The notes beneath the pieces are model-generated. The model saw only the letters and a program-made list of their open reading frames with translations. It was not told the origin of the DNA and ran no database searches. This document shows, piece by piece, positions 62,703 to 64,000 of a stretch of 64,000 nucleotides of DNA (the first letter of the stretch is position 1; each line of letters starts with the position of its first letter). The stretch spans positions 1,736,001 to 1,800,000 of the forward strand of contig CBDHCD010000003.1 of assembly GCA_965260995.1 (NCBI GenBank). Reading direction: 5' to 3'. This DNA is from JBBROS01 sp965260995. Lineage in GTDB: Bacteria > Pseudomonadota > Alphaproteobacteria > Acetobacterales > Acetobacteraceae. The translations under genes were made by a program, and so were the position numbers.

Positions 62703-63712
62703 GTGGATCTCGCCGAATTCGACTTCACGCTGCCGCCCGGGCGCGTTGCCCATCACCCGGCCCGGCCGCGGGACAGCGCCCGCCTGCTGCACGTCGGCGA
62801 GACGCTGAGCGATGCCACCGTGCTCGACCTGCCGCGCCTGCTCCGTCCCGGCGACGTGCTGGTGGTCAACGACACCCGCGTCATCCCGGCCCAGCTCGCG
62901 GCGCGGCGGGGCGCGGCGCGGATCGGCCTCACGCTCGATCAGCCCCGGCCCGGCGGGGCATGGCACGCGCTCGCCCGCAATGCCCGGCGGCTGCGTCCCG
63001 GCGACCGGCTCACCTTCGACGGCGCGGACGACCTCGCGGCCGAGGTCCTGGAGCGTGACGCGGACGGCGGCGTGTTGCTCCGCTTCAACGACGCCTTTCC
63101 CGCCGCCCTCGCCCGCGCCGGGGCGCTGGCCTTGCCGCCCTACATCGATCGCCCGGCCGGGCCGACGGCCGAGGATGCGGCGGACTACCAGACCCTGTTC
63201 GCCCGGGCGCCGGGCGCCGTCGCCGCCCCCACGGCGGCGCTGCACTTCACGCCGCGGCTGCTGGACGCGCTCGACGATGCCGGCATCCCGCGCGTCACTG
63301 TGACGCTGCACGTCGGCGCAGGCACGTTCCTGCCGGTGCGGACGGACGACGTGCGCGAGCACCGGATGCACGCCGAGCGGGGCGCGATCACTCCGGAAGC
63401 CGCCGAGGCGATCAACGGCGCGCGCCGGGTCGTCGCCGTCGGCACCACCACGCTGCGGCTGATGGAGAGCGCCGCGGACGAGACGGGCCGGGTGCGGCCG
63501 TTCGAGGGGGAGACGGCGCTGTTCATCACCCCGGGCTACCGGGTCCGCACCGCGGGCGCGCTGCTGACCAACTTCCACCTGCCGCGGTCCACCCTGTTCA
63601 TGCTGGTCTGCGCCTTCGCCGGCACGGCGCGGATGCGGGCCGCCTACGCGCACGCCATCGCGGGAGGCTACCGGTTCTACAGCTACGGCGACGCCAGCCT
63701 GCTGGAGCGGGC

Positions 63713-63716
<4 letters not shown>
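62703..63716 (+). CDS. queA: tRNA preQ1(34) S-adenosylmethionine ribosyltransferase-isomerase QueA
   Basis: 337 residues from GTG 62703. FDFTLPPGRVAHHPARPRDSARLL, VLVVNDTRVIPAQLAARR, LPPYIDRP, DYQTLFARAPGAVAAPTAALHFTPRLLDAL, TLHVGAGTFLPVRTDDVREHRMHAE, and FITPGYRVRTAGALLTNFHLPRSTLFMLVCAFAG are the QueA blocks. Transfers ribose from SAM to preQ1 in tRNA to make epoxyqueuosine. Overlaps tgt by GTGA. Confidence 0.96.

Positions 63717-64000
<284 letters not shown>

Overview
The window is GC-rich bacterial chromosome, most likely from an alphaproteobacterium of the Acetobacteraceae/Rhodospirillales type. The evidence is the permuted two-piece tmRNA (found in alphaproteobacteria, among other lineages), a COQ9-family gene next to peptide deformylase and rpsU, a 16S-Ile-Ala-23S-5S-fMet rRNA operon, and the gene content. 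The family-level placement is inference, because no database search was possible.

Layout. (1) 1-11846, mostly minus strand: a surface-glycan block with a partial polysaccharide pyruvyl transferase-like gene, GT4 glycosyltransferases, two large paralogous GT2-type proteins and a methyltransferase. Several are joined by 4-nt stop/start overlaps. An RTX-repeat protein, another GT4 and a galE-like epimerase follow. (2) 11917-12855: a threonine/serine dehydratase-like gene, then a decayed IS481 transposase. (3) 13887-35137: a methanol-oxidation island. It holds a GSH-dependent formaldehyde dehydrogenase, xoxF (lanthanide-type Asp-Tyr-Asp active site), xoxG, xoxJ and a CXXCW rhodanese-like protein. 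It also holds an ABC system, beta-propeller and binding protein resembling the lut/PQQ-dehydrogenase-associated genes, a second ABC transporter, a class I cytochrome c, an EthD protein, S-formylglutathione hydrolase, a small secreted protein with a lanmodulin-like EF-hand loop, pqqABCDE, a quinoprotein-relay metallohydrolase and a SoxYZ-like carrier. No mxaF is present, so methanol oxidation here would depend on XoxF.

(4) 35156-43381: an insertion-sequence pile-up. An IS630 element (TA target duplication) sits 18 nt after the last methylotrophy gene. It is followed by a three-level nest: an IS21 element is split by an ISL3 element, which is split by an IS66 element. All three nested elements have identifiable ends and target duplications. 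(5) 43639-49942: an rRNA operon on the minus strand with its leader. (6) 49943-64000: housekeeping genes. These are clpB (with a sigma32-like promoter), coq9, def, rpsU, a GT4, ribokinase, thyX, a permuted ssrA, an extracellular solute-binding protein, sspB, class I fumarase (apparent frameshift), a VOC protein, and a queuosine set (VUT transporter, queA, partial tgt).

How it fits together: XoxF oxidises methanol to formaldehyde in the periplasm and passes electrons to XoxG. PqqA-E supply PQQ. The class III alcohol dehydrogenase and S-formylglutathione hydrolase take formaldehyde to formate through glutathione. Accessory secreted proteins and the two ABC systems probably serve cofactor, metal or dehydrogenase assembly. 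The island is bounded on both sides by IS debris, which fits acquisition or mobilisation as a block. Several single-base disruptions (istA, istB, tnpC, fumarase) should be checked against reads before being taken as biological.
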